A DNA stretch of 64,000 nucleotides. It comes from Litoditis marina. Its lineage: Eukaryota; Nematoda; Chromadorea; Rhabditida; Rhabditidae. The stretch lies in NCBI GenBank assembly GCA_964036275.1, contig CAXIWQ010000172.1:1-64000 (forward strand). The letters are read 5' to 3'. Position numbers and translations under genes: made by a program. The number at the start of each line of letters is the position of its first letter. Positions within the stretch are counted from its first letter, which is position 1. A model generated the notes under the pieces. It had not been told where the DNA came from, did no database searches, and worked only from the letters and a program-made list of their open reading frames with translations. This document shows, piece after piece, positions 1-11,820 of the stretch.

Positions 1-27
1 TAACGCGGTTATTGACTCTTTGCCGTG

Positions 28-71
28 CAGCTACAGAAAAAAGTTTATACGGCTATCAAGTATGTTGCTCC
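28..71 (+). repeat. Subrepeat S1 (44 bp)
   Basis: First third of the monomer. It opens CAGCTACAG, has an A-run of 5-10 whose length differs between monomers, then TATACGGCTATCAAG, and ends in a TGTTGCTCC-like box. Most subfamily-defining changes lie here: CTACAG, CTAAAG, CTGAAG or TTACAG at the start, and GTTTAT, GTTCAT, GTTAAT or ATCACA before ACGG. Confidence 0.85.
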
Positions 72-112
72 CAGCTACAAAAACCTAATACGACTATCTA
101 TTCTGTGGCGCA
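72..112 (+). repeat. Subrepeat S2 (41 bp)
   Basis: Second third of the monomer. It opens CAGCTACAAAAACCTAATAC, then GACTATC and TATTCTGTGGCGCA. Read against S1, the segment ATACG.CTATC..A.TCTGT.GC is shared. The TGTGGC at its end is the left arm of the dyad that crosses into S3. Confidence 0.85.
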
Positions 113-120
113 CAGCCACA
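104..120. other. Conserved 17-bp dyad (hairpin-capable)
   Basis: TGTGGC, loop GCACA, then GCCACA: a perfect 6-bp inverted repeat across the S2/S3 boundary. It is present in nearly every monomer of the A and C types. A loop variant (ACACA) occurs in the C-type monomers, for example at 25,155 and 27,102. Scattered monomers break it by one base, for example near 5,281, 6,304 and 30,592. It could form a cruciform in DNA, a hairpin in a transcript, or be a site for a dimeric DNA-binding protein; the sequence does not decide which. Confidence 0.85.
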
Positions 121-157
121 AAATACGAATTAACGCGGTTATTGACTCCTTGCCGTG
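113..157 (+). repeat. Subrepeat S3 (45 bp)
   Basis: Last third of the monomer. It opens CAGCCACAAAATACGAATTA, then ACGCGGTTATTGACTC and TTTGCCTTG. It is the most diverged of the three parts but keeps the CAGCYACA start, the A-run, the ACG box, TTAT and the T-rich end. The inserted element at 45,507 lies inside an S3, immediately after GAATTAA. Confidence 0.78.
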
Positions 158-544
158 CAGCTACAGAAAAAAGTTTATACGGCTATCAAGTATGTTGTTC
201 CCAGCTACAAAAACCTGATACGACAATCTATTCTGTGGCGCACAGCCACAAAATACGAATTAACGCGGTTATCGACTCTTTGCCTTGCAGCTACAGAGAA
301 CAGTTCATACGGCTATCAAATATGTTGCTCCCAGCTACAAAAACCTAATACGACAATCTATTCTGTGGCGCACAGCCACAACATACGAATTAACGCGGTT
401 ATCGACTCTTTGCCCTGCAGCTAAAGAGAAAAGTTCATACGGCTATCAAGTCTGTTGCTCCCAGCTACGAAAACCTAATACGACTTTATATTCTGTGGCG
501 CACAGCCACAAAAGACAAATTAACGCGGTTATTGACTCTTTGCC

Positions 545-1846
545 GTGCAGCTACAGAAAAAAGTTTATACGGCTATCAAGTATGTTGCTCCCAGCTACAA
601 AAACCTAATACGACTATCTATTCTGTGGCGCACAGCCACAAAATACGAATTAACGCGGTTATCGACTGTTTGCTTTGCAGCTACAGAAAAAAAGTTAATA
701 CGGCTATCAAGTCTGTTGTTCCCAGCTACAAAAACCTGATACGACAATCTATTCTGTGGCGCACAGCCACAAAATACGAATTAACGCGGTTATCGACTCT
801 TTGCCTTGCAGCTACAGAGAACAGTTCATACGGCTATCAAATATGTTGCTCCCAGCTACAAAAACCTAATACGACAATCTATTCTGTGGCGCACAGCCAC
901 AACATACGAATTAACGCGGTTATCGACTCTTTGCCCTGCAGCTGAAGAGAAAAGTTCATACGGCTATCGAGTCTGTTGCTCCCAGCTACGAAAACCTAAT
1001 ACGACAATCTATTCTGTGGCGCACAGCCACAACATACGAATTAACGCGGTTATCGACTCTTTGCCCTGCAGCTAAAGAGAAAAGTTCATACGGCTATCAA
1101 GTCTGTTGCTCCCAGCTACGAAAACCTAATACGACTTTATATTCTGTGGCGCACAGCCACAAAAGACAAATTAACGCGGTTATTGACTCTTTGCCGTGCA
1201 GCTACAGAAAAAAGTTTATACGGCTATCAAGTATGTTGCTCCCAGCTACAAAAACCTAATACGACTATCTATTCTGTGGCGCACAGCCACAAAATACGAA
1301 TTAACGCGGTTATCGACTGTTTGCTTTGCAGCTACAGAAAAAAAGTTAATACGGCTATCAAGTCTGTTGTTCCCAGCTACAAAAACCTGATACGACAATC
1401 TGTTCTGTGGCGCACAGCCACAAAATACGAATTAACGCGGTTATCGACTCTTTGCCTTGCAGCTACAGAGAACAGTTCATACGGCTATCAAATATGTTGC
1501 TCCCAGCTACAAAAACCTAATACGACAATCTATTCTGTGGCGCACAGCCACAACATACGAATTAACGCGGTTATCGACTCTTTGCCCTGCAGCTGAAGAG
1601 AAAAGTTCATACGGCTATCGAGTCTGTTGCTCCCAGCTACGAAAACCTAATACGACTTTATATTCTGTGGCGCACAGCCACAAAAGACAAATAAACGCGG
1701 TTATTGACTCTTTGCCGTGCAGCTACAGAAAAAAGGTTATACGGCTATCAAGTATGTTGCTCCCAGCTACAAAAACCTAATACGACTATCTATTCTGTGG
1801 CGCACAGCCACAAAATACGAATTAACGCGGTTATTGACTCTTTGCC
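545..1846 (+). repeat. 5-monomer higher-order repeat (651 bp)
   Basis: The order of monomer types starting at 545 recurs at 1,196 (offset 651 bp, that is 5 x 130 + 1, the extra base being an added A in an S1 A-run). Both copies hold the CTGTTTGCTTTGCAG type followed by the CTACAGAGAACAG type. They diverge near their ends, where the first copy carries an AACATACGAATT S3 and the second an AAAAGACAAATAA S3, so the boundary is approximate. Confidence 0.7.
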
Positions 1847-2550
1847 GTGCAGCTACAGAAAAAAGTTTATACGGCTATCAAGTATGTTGTTCCCAGCTAC
1901 AAAAACCTGATACGACAATCTATTCTGTGGCGCACAGCCACAAAATACGAATTAACGCGGTTATCGACTCTTTGCCTTGCAGCTACAGAGAACAGTTCAT
2001 ACGGCTATCAAATATGTTGTTCCCAGCTACAAAAACCTGATACGACAATCTATTCTGTGGCGCACAGCCACAACATACGAATTAACGCGGTTATCGACTC
2101 TTTGCCCTGCAGCTAAAGAGAAAAGTTCATACGGCTATCAAGTCTGTTGCTCCCAGCTACAAAAACCTAATACGACTATCTATTCTGTGGCGCACAGCCA
2201 CAAAATACGAATTAACGCGGTTATCGACTGTTTGCTTTGCAGCTACAGAAAAAAGTTAATACGGCAATCAAGTCTGTTGCTCCCAGCTACAAAAACCTAA
2301 TACGACAATCTATTCTGTGGCGCACAGCCACAACATACGAATTAACGCGGTTATCGACTCTTTGCCCTGCAGCTAAAGAGAAAAGTTCATACGGCTATCG
2401 AGTCTGTTGCTCCCAGCTACGAAAACCTAATACGACTTTATATTCTGTGGCGCACAGCCACAAAAGACAAATAAACGCGGTTATTGACTCTTTGCCGTGC
2501 AGCTACAGAAAAAAGGTTATACGGCTATCAAGTATGTTGCTCCCAGCTAC

Positions 2551-2570
2551 AAAAACGTAATACTATTCTG
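2551..2570 (+). repeat. 7-bp-deletion S2 marker type
   Basis: S2 here reads AACGTAATACTATTCTG instead of AACCTAATACGACTATCTATTCTG, a loss of 7 bp plus a C-to-G change. The same marker recurs near 3,956, 5,510, 28,378, 29,411, 39,388, 41,068, 44,560, 46,668, 47,698 and 48,347. In most of these the next-but-one monomer is the GAATTATCGCGG / GACTTGTTGGTCTGCAG type, so the pair is a phase marker for one ancestral higher-order unit spread over more than 45 kb. The copies near 28,378 and 44,560 lack that partner. Confidence 0.85.
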
Positions 2571-3457
2571 TGGCGCACAGCCACAAAATACGAATTAACG
2601 CGGTTATCGACTCTTTGCCTTGCAGCTACAGAGAACAGTTCATACGGCTATCAAATCTGTTGCTCCCAGCTACAAAAAACTAATACGACAATCTATTCTG
2701 TGGCGCACAGCCACAAAATACGAATTATCGCGGTTATCGACTTGTTGGTCTGCAGCTAAAGAGAAAAGTTCATACGGCTATCAAGTCTGTTGCTCCCAGC
2801 TACAAAAACCTAATACGACTTTATATTCTGTGGCGCACAGCCACAAAAGACAAATTAACGCGGTTATTGACTCTTTGCCGTGCAGCTACAGAAAAAAGTT
2901 TATACGGCTATCAAGTATGTTGCTCCCAGCTACAAAAACCTAATGCGACTATCTATTCTGTGGCGCACAGCCACAAAATACGAATTAACGCGGTTATCGA
3001 CTCTTTGCCCTGCAGCTAAAGAGAAAAGTTCATACGGCTATCAAGTATGTTGCTCCCAGCTACAAAAACCTAATACGACTTTATATTCTGTGGCGCACAG
3101 CCACAAAAGACAAATTAACGCGGTTATTGACTCTTTGCCGTGCAGCTACAGAAAAAAGTTTATACGGCTATCAAGTATGTTGCTCCCAGCTACAAAAACC
3201 TAATACGACTTTATATTCTGTGGCGCACAGCCACAACATACGAATTAACGCGGTTATCGACTCTTTGCCCTTCAGCTAAAGAGAAAAGTTCATACGGCTA
3301 TCGAGTCTGTTGCTCCCAGCTACGAAAACCTAATACGACTTTATATTCTGTGGCGCACAGCCACAAAAGACAAATAAACGCGGTTATTGACTCTTTGCCG
3401 TGCAGCTACAGAAAAAAGGTTATACGGCTATCAAGTATGTTGCTCCCAGCTACAAAA

Positions 3458-3706
3458 CTGTAAAGAGAAAAGTTCATACGGCTATCGAGTCTGTATCAAG
3501 TATGTTGCTCCCAGCTACAAAAACGTAAAGAGAAAAGTTCATACGGCTATCGAGTCTGTTGCTCCCAGCTACGAAAACCTAATACGACTTTATATTCTGT
3601 GGCGCACAGCCACAAAAGACAAATAAACGCGGTTATTGACTCTTTGCCGTGCAGCTACAGAAAAAAGGTTATACGGCTATCAAGTATGTTGCTCCCAGCT
3701 ACAAAA
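3458..3706 (+). repeat. 249-bp rearranged unit, copy 1
   Basis: This unit is not a whole number of monomers. After the S2 start CAGCTACAAAA the sequence jumps straight to an S1-like TGTAAAGAGAAAAG, skipping the rest of S2 and S3. A second irregular join (GAGTCTGT to ATCAAGTATG) and a third jump (AAAAAC to GTAAAGAG) follow before a normal monomer resumes. The truncated pieces begin and end at related points of different subrepeats, as expected from misaligned exchange or replication slippage between subrepeats. Confidence 0.88.
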
Positions 3707-3955
3707 CTGTAAAGAGAAAAGTTCATACGGCTATCGAGTCTGTATCAAGTATGTTGCTCCCAGCTACAAAAACGTAAAGAGAAAAGTTCATACGGCTATC
3801 GAGTCTGTTGCTCCCAGCTACGAAAACCTAATACGACTTTATATTCTGTGGCGCACAGCCACAAAAGACAAATAAACGCGGTTATTGACTCTTTGCCGTG
3901 CAGCTACAGAAAAAAGGTTATACGGCTATCAAGTATGTTGCTCCCAGCTACAAAA
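3707..3955 (+). repeat. 249-bp rearranged unit, copy 2
   Basis: Exact-looking second copy of the rearranged 249-bp unit, directly adjacent to the first. It ends at CAGCTACAAAA and the array then continues into the 7-bp-deletion monomer (AACGTAATACTATTCTG). The duplication therefore happened after the internal rearrangement. Confidence 0.88.
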
Positions 3956-6900
3956 ACGTAATACTATTCTGTGGCGCACAGCCACAAAATACGAATTAAC
4001 GCGGTTATCGACTCTTTGCCTTGCAGCTACAGAGAACAGTTCATACGGCTATCAAATCTGTTGTTCCCAGCTACAAAAACCTAATACGACAATCTATTCT
4101 GTGGCGCACAGCCACAAAATACGAATTATCGCGGTTATCGACTTGTTGGTCTGCAGCTAAAGAGAAAAGTTCATACGGCTATCAAGTCTGTTGCTCCCAG
4201 CTACAAAAACCTAATACGACTTTATATTCTGTGGCGCACAGCCACAAAAGACAAATTAACGCGGTTATTGACTCTTTGCCGTGCAGCTACAGAACAAAGT
4301 TTATACGGCTATCAAGTATGTTGCTCCCAGCTACAAAAACCTAATACGACTATCTATTCTGTGGCGCACAGCCACAAAATACGAATTAACGCGGTTATTG
4401 ACTCTTTGCCGTGCAGCTACAGAAAAAAGTTTATACGGCTATCAAGTATGTTGTTCCCAGCTACAAAACCTGATACGACAATCTATTCTGTGGCGCACAG
4501 CCACAAAATACGAATTAACGCGGTTATCGACTCTTTGCCTTGCAGCTACAGAGAACAGTTCATACGGCTATCAAATATGTTGCTCCCAGCTACAAAAACC
4601 TAATACGACAATCTATTCTGTGGCGCACAGCCACAACATACGAATTAACGCGGTTATCGACTCTTTGCCCTGCAGCTAAAGAGAAAAGTTCATACGGCTA
4701 TCAAGTCTGTTGCTCCCAGCTACGAAAACCTAATACGACTTTATATTCTGTGGCGCACAGCCACAAAAGACAAATTAACGCGGTTATTGACTCTTTGCCG
4801 TGCAGCTACAGAAAAAAGTTTATACGGCTATCAAGTATGTTGCTCCCAGCTACAAAAACCTAATACGACTATCTATTCTGTGGCGCACAGCCACAAAATA
4901 CGAATTAACGCGGTTATCGACTGTTTGCTTTGCAGCTACAGAAAAAAAGTTAATACGGCTATCAAGTCTGTTGTTCCCAGCTACAAAAACCTGATACGAC
5001 AATCTATTCTGTGGCGCACAGCCACAAAATACGAATTAACGCGGTTATCGACTCTTTGCCTTGCAGCTACAGAGAACAGTTCATACGGCTATCAAGTATG
5101 TTGTTCCCAGCTACAAAAACCTGATACGACAATCTATTCTGTGGCGCACAGCCACAACATACGAATTAACGCGGTTATCGACTCTTTGCCTTGCAGCTAC
5201 AGAGAACAGTTCATACGGCTATCAAATATGTTGCTCCCAGCTACAAAAACCTAATACGACAATCTATTCTGTGGCGCACATCCACAACATACGAATTAAC
5301 GCGGTTATCGACTCTTTGCCCTGCAGCTAAAGAGAAAAGTTCATACGGCTATCGAGTCTGTTGCTCCCAGCTACGAAAACCTAATACGACTTTATATTCT
5401 GTGGCGCACAGCCACAAAAGACAAATAAACGCGGTTATTGACTCTTTGCCGTGCAGCTACAGAAAAAAGGTTATACGGCTATCAAGTATGTTGCTCCCAG
5501 CTACAAAAACGTAATACTATTCTGTGGCGCACAGCCACAAAATACGAATTAACGCGGTTATCGACTCTTTGCCTTGCAGCTACAGAGAACAGTTCATACG
5601 GCTATCAAATCTGTTGCTCCCAGCTACAAAAACCTAATACGACAATCTATTCTGTGGCGCACAGCCACAAAATACGAATTATCGCGGTTATCGACTTGTT
5701 GGTCTGCAGCTAAAGAGAAAAGTTCATACGGCTATCAAGTCTGTTGCTCCCAGCTACAAAAACCTAATACGACTTTATATTCTGTGGCGCACAGCCACAA
5801 AAGACAAATTAACGCGGTTATTGACTCTTTGCCGTGCAGCTACAGAAAAAAGTTTATACGGCTATCAAGTATGTTGCTCCCAGCTACAAAAACCTAATAC
5901 GACTATCTATTCTGTGGCGCACAGCCACAAAATACGAATTAACGCGGTTATTGACTCTTTGCCGTGCAGCTACAGAAAAAAGTTTATACGGCTATCAAGT
6001 ATGTTGTTCCCAGCTACAAAAACCTGATACGACAATCTATTCTGTGGCGCACAGCCACAAAATACGAATTAACGCGGTTATCGACTCTTTGCCTTGCAGC
6101 TACAGAGAACAGTTCATACGGCTATCAAATATGTTGCTCCCAGCTACAAAAACCTAATACGACAATCTATTCTGTGGCGCACAGCCACAACATACGAATT
6201 AACGCGGTTATCGACTCTTTGCCCTGCAGCTAAAGAGAAAAGTTCATACGGCTATCAAGTCTGTTGCTCCCAGCTACGAAAACCTAATACGACTTTATAT
6301 TCTGGGGCGCACAGCCACAAAAGACAAATTAACGCGGTTATTGACTCTTTGCCGTGCAGCTACAGAAAAAAGTTTATACGGCTATCAAGTATGTTGCTCC
6401 CAGCTACAAAAACCTAATACGACTATCTATTCTGTGGCGCACAGCCACAAAATACGAATTAACGCGGTTATCGACTGTTTGCTTTGCAGCTACAGAAAAA
6501 AAGTTAATACGGCTATCAAGTCTGTTGTTCCCAGCTACAAAAATCTGATACGACAATCTATTCTGTGGCGCACAGCCACAAAATACGAATTAACGCGGTT
6601 ATCGACTCTTTGCCTTGCAGCTACAGAGAACAGTTCATACGGCTATCAAATATGTTGCTCCCAGCTACAAAAACCTAATACGACTATCTATTCTGTGGCG
6701 CACAGCCACAAAATACGAATTAACGCGGTTATTGACTCTTTGCCGTGCAGCTACAGAAAAAAGTTTATACGGCTATCAAGTATGTTGTTCCCAGCTACAA
6801 AAACCTGATACGACAATCTATTCTGTGGCGCACAGCCACAAAATACGAATTAACGCGGTTATCGACTCTTTGCCTTGCAGCTACAGAGAACAGTTCATAC

Positions 6901-7134
6901 GGCTATCAAATATGTTGCTCCCAGCTACAAAAACCTAATACGACAATCTATTCTGTGGCGCACAGCCACAACATACGAATTAACGCGGTTATCGACTCTT
7001 TGCCCTGCAGCTAAAGAGAAAAGTTCATACGGCTATCAAGTCTGTTGCTCCCAGCTACGAAAACCTAATACGACTTTATATTCTGTGGCGCACAGCCACA
7101 AAAGACAAATTAACGCGGTTATTGACTCTTTGCC

Positions 7135-10100
7135 GTGCAGCTACAGAAAAAAGTTTATACGGCTATCAAGTATGTTGCTCCCAGCTACAAAAACCTAATA
7201 CGACTATCTATTCTGTGGCGCACAGCCACAAAATACGAATTAACGCGGTTATCGACTGTTTGCTTTGCAGCTACAGAAAAAAAGTTAATACGGCTATCAA
7301 GTCTGTTGTTCCCAGCTACAAAAACCTGATACGACAATCTATTCTGTGGCGCACAGCCACAAAATACGAATTAACGCGGTTATCGACTCTTTGCCTTGCA
7401 GCTACAGAGAACAGTTCATACGGCTATCAAATATGTTGCTCCCAGCTACAAAAACCTAATACGACAATCTATTCTGTGGCGCACAGCCACAACATACGAA
7501 TTAACGCGGTTATCGACTCTTTGCCCTGCAGCTGAAGAGAAAAGTTCATACGGTTATCGAGTCTGTTGCTCCCAGCTACGAAAACCTAATACGACTTTAT
7601 ATTCTGTGGCGCACAGCCACAAAAGACAAATAAACGCGGTTATTGACTCTTTGCCGTGCAGCTACAGAAAAAAGGTTATACGGCTATCAAGTATGTTGCT
7701 CCCAGCTACAAAAACCTAATACGACTATCTATTCTGTGGCGCACAGCCACAAAATACGAATTAACGCGGTTATTGACTCTTTGCCGTGCAGCTACAGAAA
7801 AAAGTTTATACGGCTATCAAGTATGTTGTTCCCAGCTACAAAAACCTGATACGACAATCTATTCTGTGGCGCACAGCCACAAAATACGAATTAACGCGGT
7901 TATCGACTCTTTGCCTTGCAGCTACAGAGAACAGTTCATACGGCTATCAAATATGTTGCTCCCAGCTACAAAAACCTAATACGACAATCTATTCTGTGGC
8001 GCACAGCCACAACATACGAATTAACGCGGTTATCGACTCTTTGCCCTGCAGCTAAAGAGAAAAGTTCATACGGCTATCAAGTCTGTTGCTCCCAGCTACG
8101 AAAACCTAATACGACTTTATATTCTGTGGCGCACAGCCACAAAAGACAAATTAACGCGGTTATTGACTCTTTGCCGTGCAGCTACAGAAAAAAGTTTATA
8201 CGGCTATCAAGTATGTTGCTCCCAGCTACAAAAACCTAATACGACTATCTATTCTGTGGCGCACAGCCACAAAATACGAATTAACGCGGTTATCGACTGT
8301 TTGCTTTGCAGCTACAGAAAAAAGTTAATACGGCTATCAAGTCTGTTGTTCCCAGCTACAAAAACCTGATACGACAATCTATTCTGTGGCGCACAGCCAC
8401 AAAATACGAATTAACGCGGTTATCGACTCTTTGCCTTGCAGCTACAGAGAACAGTTCATACGGCTATCAAATATGTTGCTCCCAGCTACAAAAACCTAAT
8501 ACGACTATCTATTCTGTGGCGCACAGCCACAAAATACGAATTAACGCGGTTATTGACTCTTTGCCGTGCAGCTACAGAAAAAAGTTTATACGGCTATCAA
8601 GTATGTTGTTCCCAGCTACAAAAACCTGATACGACAATCTATTCTGTGGCGCACAGCCACAAAATACGAATTAACGCGGTTATCGACTCTTTGCCTTGCA
8701 GCTACAGAGAACAGTTCATACGGCTATCAAATATGTTGCTCCCAGCTACAAAAACCTAATACGACAATCTATTCTGTGGCGCACAGCCACAACATACGAA
8801 TTAACGCGGTTATCGACTCTTTGCCCTGCAGCTAAAGAGAAAAGTTCATACGGCTATCAAGTCTGTTGCTCCCAGCTACGAAAACCTAATACGACTTTAT
8901 ATTCTGTGGCGCACAGCCACAAAAGACAAATTAACGCGGTTATTGACTCTTTGCCGTGCAGCTACAGAAAAAAGTTTATACGGCTATCAAGTATGTTGCT
9001 CCCAGCTACAAAAACCTAATACGACTATCTATTCTGTGGCGCACAGCCACAAAATACGAATTAACGCGGTTATCGACTGTTTGCTTTGCAGCTACAGAAA
9101 AAAAGTTAATACGGCTATCAAGTCTGTTGTTCCCAGCTACAAAAACCTGATACGACAATCTATTCTGTGGCGCACAGCCACAAAATACGAATTAACGCGG
9201 TTATCGACTCTTTGCCTTGCAGCTACAGAGAACAGTTCATACGGCTATCAAATATGTTGCTCCCAGCTACAAAAACCTAATACGACAATCTATTCTGTGG
9301 CGCACAGCCACAACATACGAATTAACGCGGTTATCGACTCTTTGCCCTGCAGCTGAAGAGAAAAGTTCATACGGTTATCGAGTCTGTTGCTCCCAGCTAC
9401 GAAAACCTAATACGACTTTATATTCTGTGGCGCACAGCCACAAAAGACAAATAAACGCGGTTATTGACTCTTTGCCGTGCAGCTACAGAAAAAAGGTTAT
9501 ACGGCTATCAAGTATGTTGCTCCCAGCTACAAAAACCTAATACGACTATCTATTCTGTGGCGCACAGCCACAAAATACGAATTAACGCGGTTATTGACTC
9601 TTTGCCGTGCAGCTACAGAAAAAAGTTTATACGGCTATCAAGTATGTTGTTCCCAGCTACAAAAACCTGATACGACAATCTATTCTGTGGCGCACAGCCA
9701 CAAAATACGAATTAACGCGGTTATCGACTCTTTGCCTTGCAGCTACAGAGAACAGTTCATACGGCTATCAAATATGTTGCTCCCAGCTACAAAAACCTAA
9801 TACGACAATCTATTCTGTGGCGCACAGCCACAACATACGAATTAACGCGGTTATCGACTCTTTGCCCTGCAGCTAAAGAGAAAAGTTCATACGGCTATCA
9901 AGTCTGTTGCTCCCAGCTACGAAAACCTAATACGACTTTATATTCTGTGGCGCACAGCCACAAAAGACAAATTAACGCGGTTATTGACTCTTTGCCGTGC
10001 AGCTACAGAAAAAAGTTTATACGGCTATCAAGTATGTTGCTCCCAGCTACAAAAACCTAATACGACTATCTATTCTGTGGCGCACAGCCACAAAATACGA

Positions 10101-11820
10101 ATTAACGCGGTTATCGACTGTTTGCTTTGCAGCTACAGAAAAAAGTTAATACGGCTATCAAGTCTGTTGTTCCCAGCTACAAAAACCTGATACGACAATC
10201 TATTCTGTGGCGCACAGCCACAAAATACGAATTAACGCGGTTATCGACTCTTTGCCTTGCAGCTACAGAGAACAGTTCATACGGCTATCAAATATGTTGC
10301 TCCCAGCTACAAAAACCTAATACGACAATCTATTCTGTGGCGCACAGCCACAACATACGAATTAACGCGGTTATCGACTCTTTGCCCTGCAGCTAAAGAG
10401 AAAAGTTCATACGGCTATCAAGTCTGTTGCTCCCAGCTACGAAAACCTAATACGACTTTATATTCTGTGGCGCACAGCCACAAAAGACAAATTAACGCGG
10501 TTATTGACTCTTTGCCGTGCAGCTACAGAAAAAAGTTTATACGGCTATCAAGTATGTTGCTCCCAGCTACAAAAACCTAATACGACTATCTATTCTGTGG
10601 CGCACAGCCACAAAATACGAATTAACGCGGTTATCGACTGTTTGCTTTGCAGCTACAGAAAAAAAGTTAATACGGCTATCAAGTCTGTTGTTCCCAGCTA
10701 CAAAAACCTGATACGACAATCTATTCTGTGGCGCACAGCCACAAAATACGAATTAACGCGGTTATCGACTCTTTGCCTTGCAGCTACAGAGAACAGTTCA
10801 TACGGCTATCAAATATGTTGCTCCCAGCTACAAAAACCTAATACGACAATCTATTCTGTGGCGCACAGCCACAACATACGAATTAACGCGGTTATCGACT
10901 CTTTGCCATGCAGCTGAAGAGAAAAGTTCATACGGTTATCGAGTCTGTTGCTCCCAGCTACGAAAACCTAATACGACTTTATATTCTGTGGCGCACAGCC
11001 ACAAAAGACAAATAAACGCGGTTATTGACTCTTTGCCGTGCAGCTACAGAAAAAAGGTTATACGGCTATCAAGTATGTTGCTCCCAGCTACAAAAACCTA
11101 ATACGACTATCTATTCTGTGGCGCACAGCCACAAAATACGAATTAACGCGGTTATTGACTCTTTGCCGTGCAGCTACAGAAAAAAGTTTATACGGCTATC
11201 AAGTATGTTGTTCCCAGCTACAAAAACCTGATACGACAATCTATTCTGTGGCGCACAGCCACAAAATACGAATTAACGCGGTTATCGACTCTTTGCCTTG
11301 CAGCTACAGAGAACAGTTCATACGGCTATCAAATATGTTGCTCCCAGCTACAAAAACCTAATACGACAATCTATTCTGTGGCGCACAGCCACAACATACG
11401 AATTAACGCGGTTATCGACTCTTTGCCCTGCAGCTAAAGAGAAAAGTTCATACGGCTATCAAGTCTGTTGCTCCCAGCTACGAAAACCTAATACGACTTT
11501 ATATTCTGTGGCGCACAGCCACAAAAGACAAATTAACGCGGTTATTGACTCTTTGCCGTGCAGCTACAGAAAAAAGTTTATACGGCTATCAAGTATGTTG
11601 CTCCCAGCTACAAAAACCTAATACGACTATCTATTCTGTGGCGCACAGCCACAAAATACGAATTAACGCGGTTATCGACTGTTTGCTTTGCAGCTACAGA
11701 AAAAAGTTAATACGGCTATCAAGTCTGTTGTTCCCAGCTACAAAAACCTGATACGACAATCTATTCTGTGGCGCACAGCCACAAAATACGAATTAACGCG
11801 GTTATCGACTCTTTGCCTTG
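7135..11820 (+). repeat. 12/14-monomer higher-order repeat
   Basis: Three consecutive units begin at 7,135, 8,956 and 10,517. The first is 1,821 bp (14 monomers plus one base) and the second 1,561 bp (12 monomers plus one base). Internal landmarks keep the same offsets, for example 7,643 / 9,464 / 11,025 and 7,916 / 9,737 / 11,298. The 260-bp difference is two extra monomers at about 8,436-8,695, which match the pair at 6,615. This is the length change left by an unequal exchange in whole monomers. Confidence 0.85.

Larger units (their letters stand above)
28..157 (+). repeat. Reference monomer (first complete copy)
   Basis: This is the first full 130-bp monomer, phased to begin at CAGCTACAG. 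It divides into three related parts: S1 (28-71, 44 bp), S2 (72-112, 41 bp) and S3 (113-157, 45 bp). Each part starts with CAGCYACA followed by an A-run, then an ACG-containing box and TAT, and ends in a T-rich TCTGTTGC, TCTGTGGC or CTCTTTGC box. S1 and S2 are the closest pair (ATACGGCTATC against ATACGACTATC). The next monomer starts at 158. All other blocks are variants of this unit. Confidence 0.93.

Noticed and set aside
25..348. Open reading frame of about 107 codons, repeated in similar form every 130-260 bp
   Set aside because: It is satellite sequence read in frame. The period is not a multiple of three, the same DNA is read in all three frames, and there is no start context, splice signal or codon bias.
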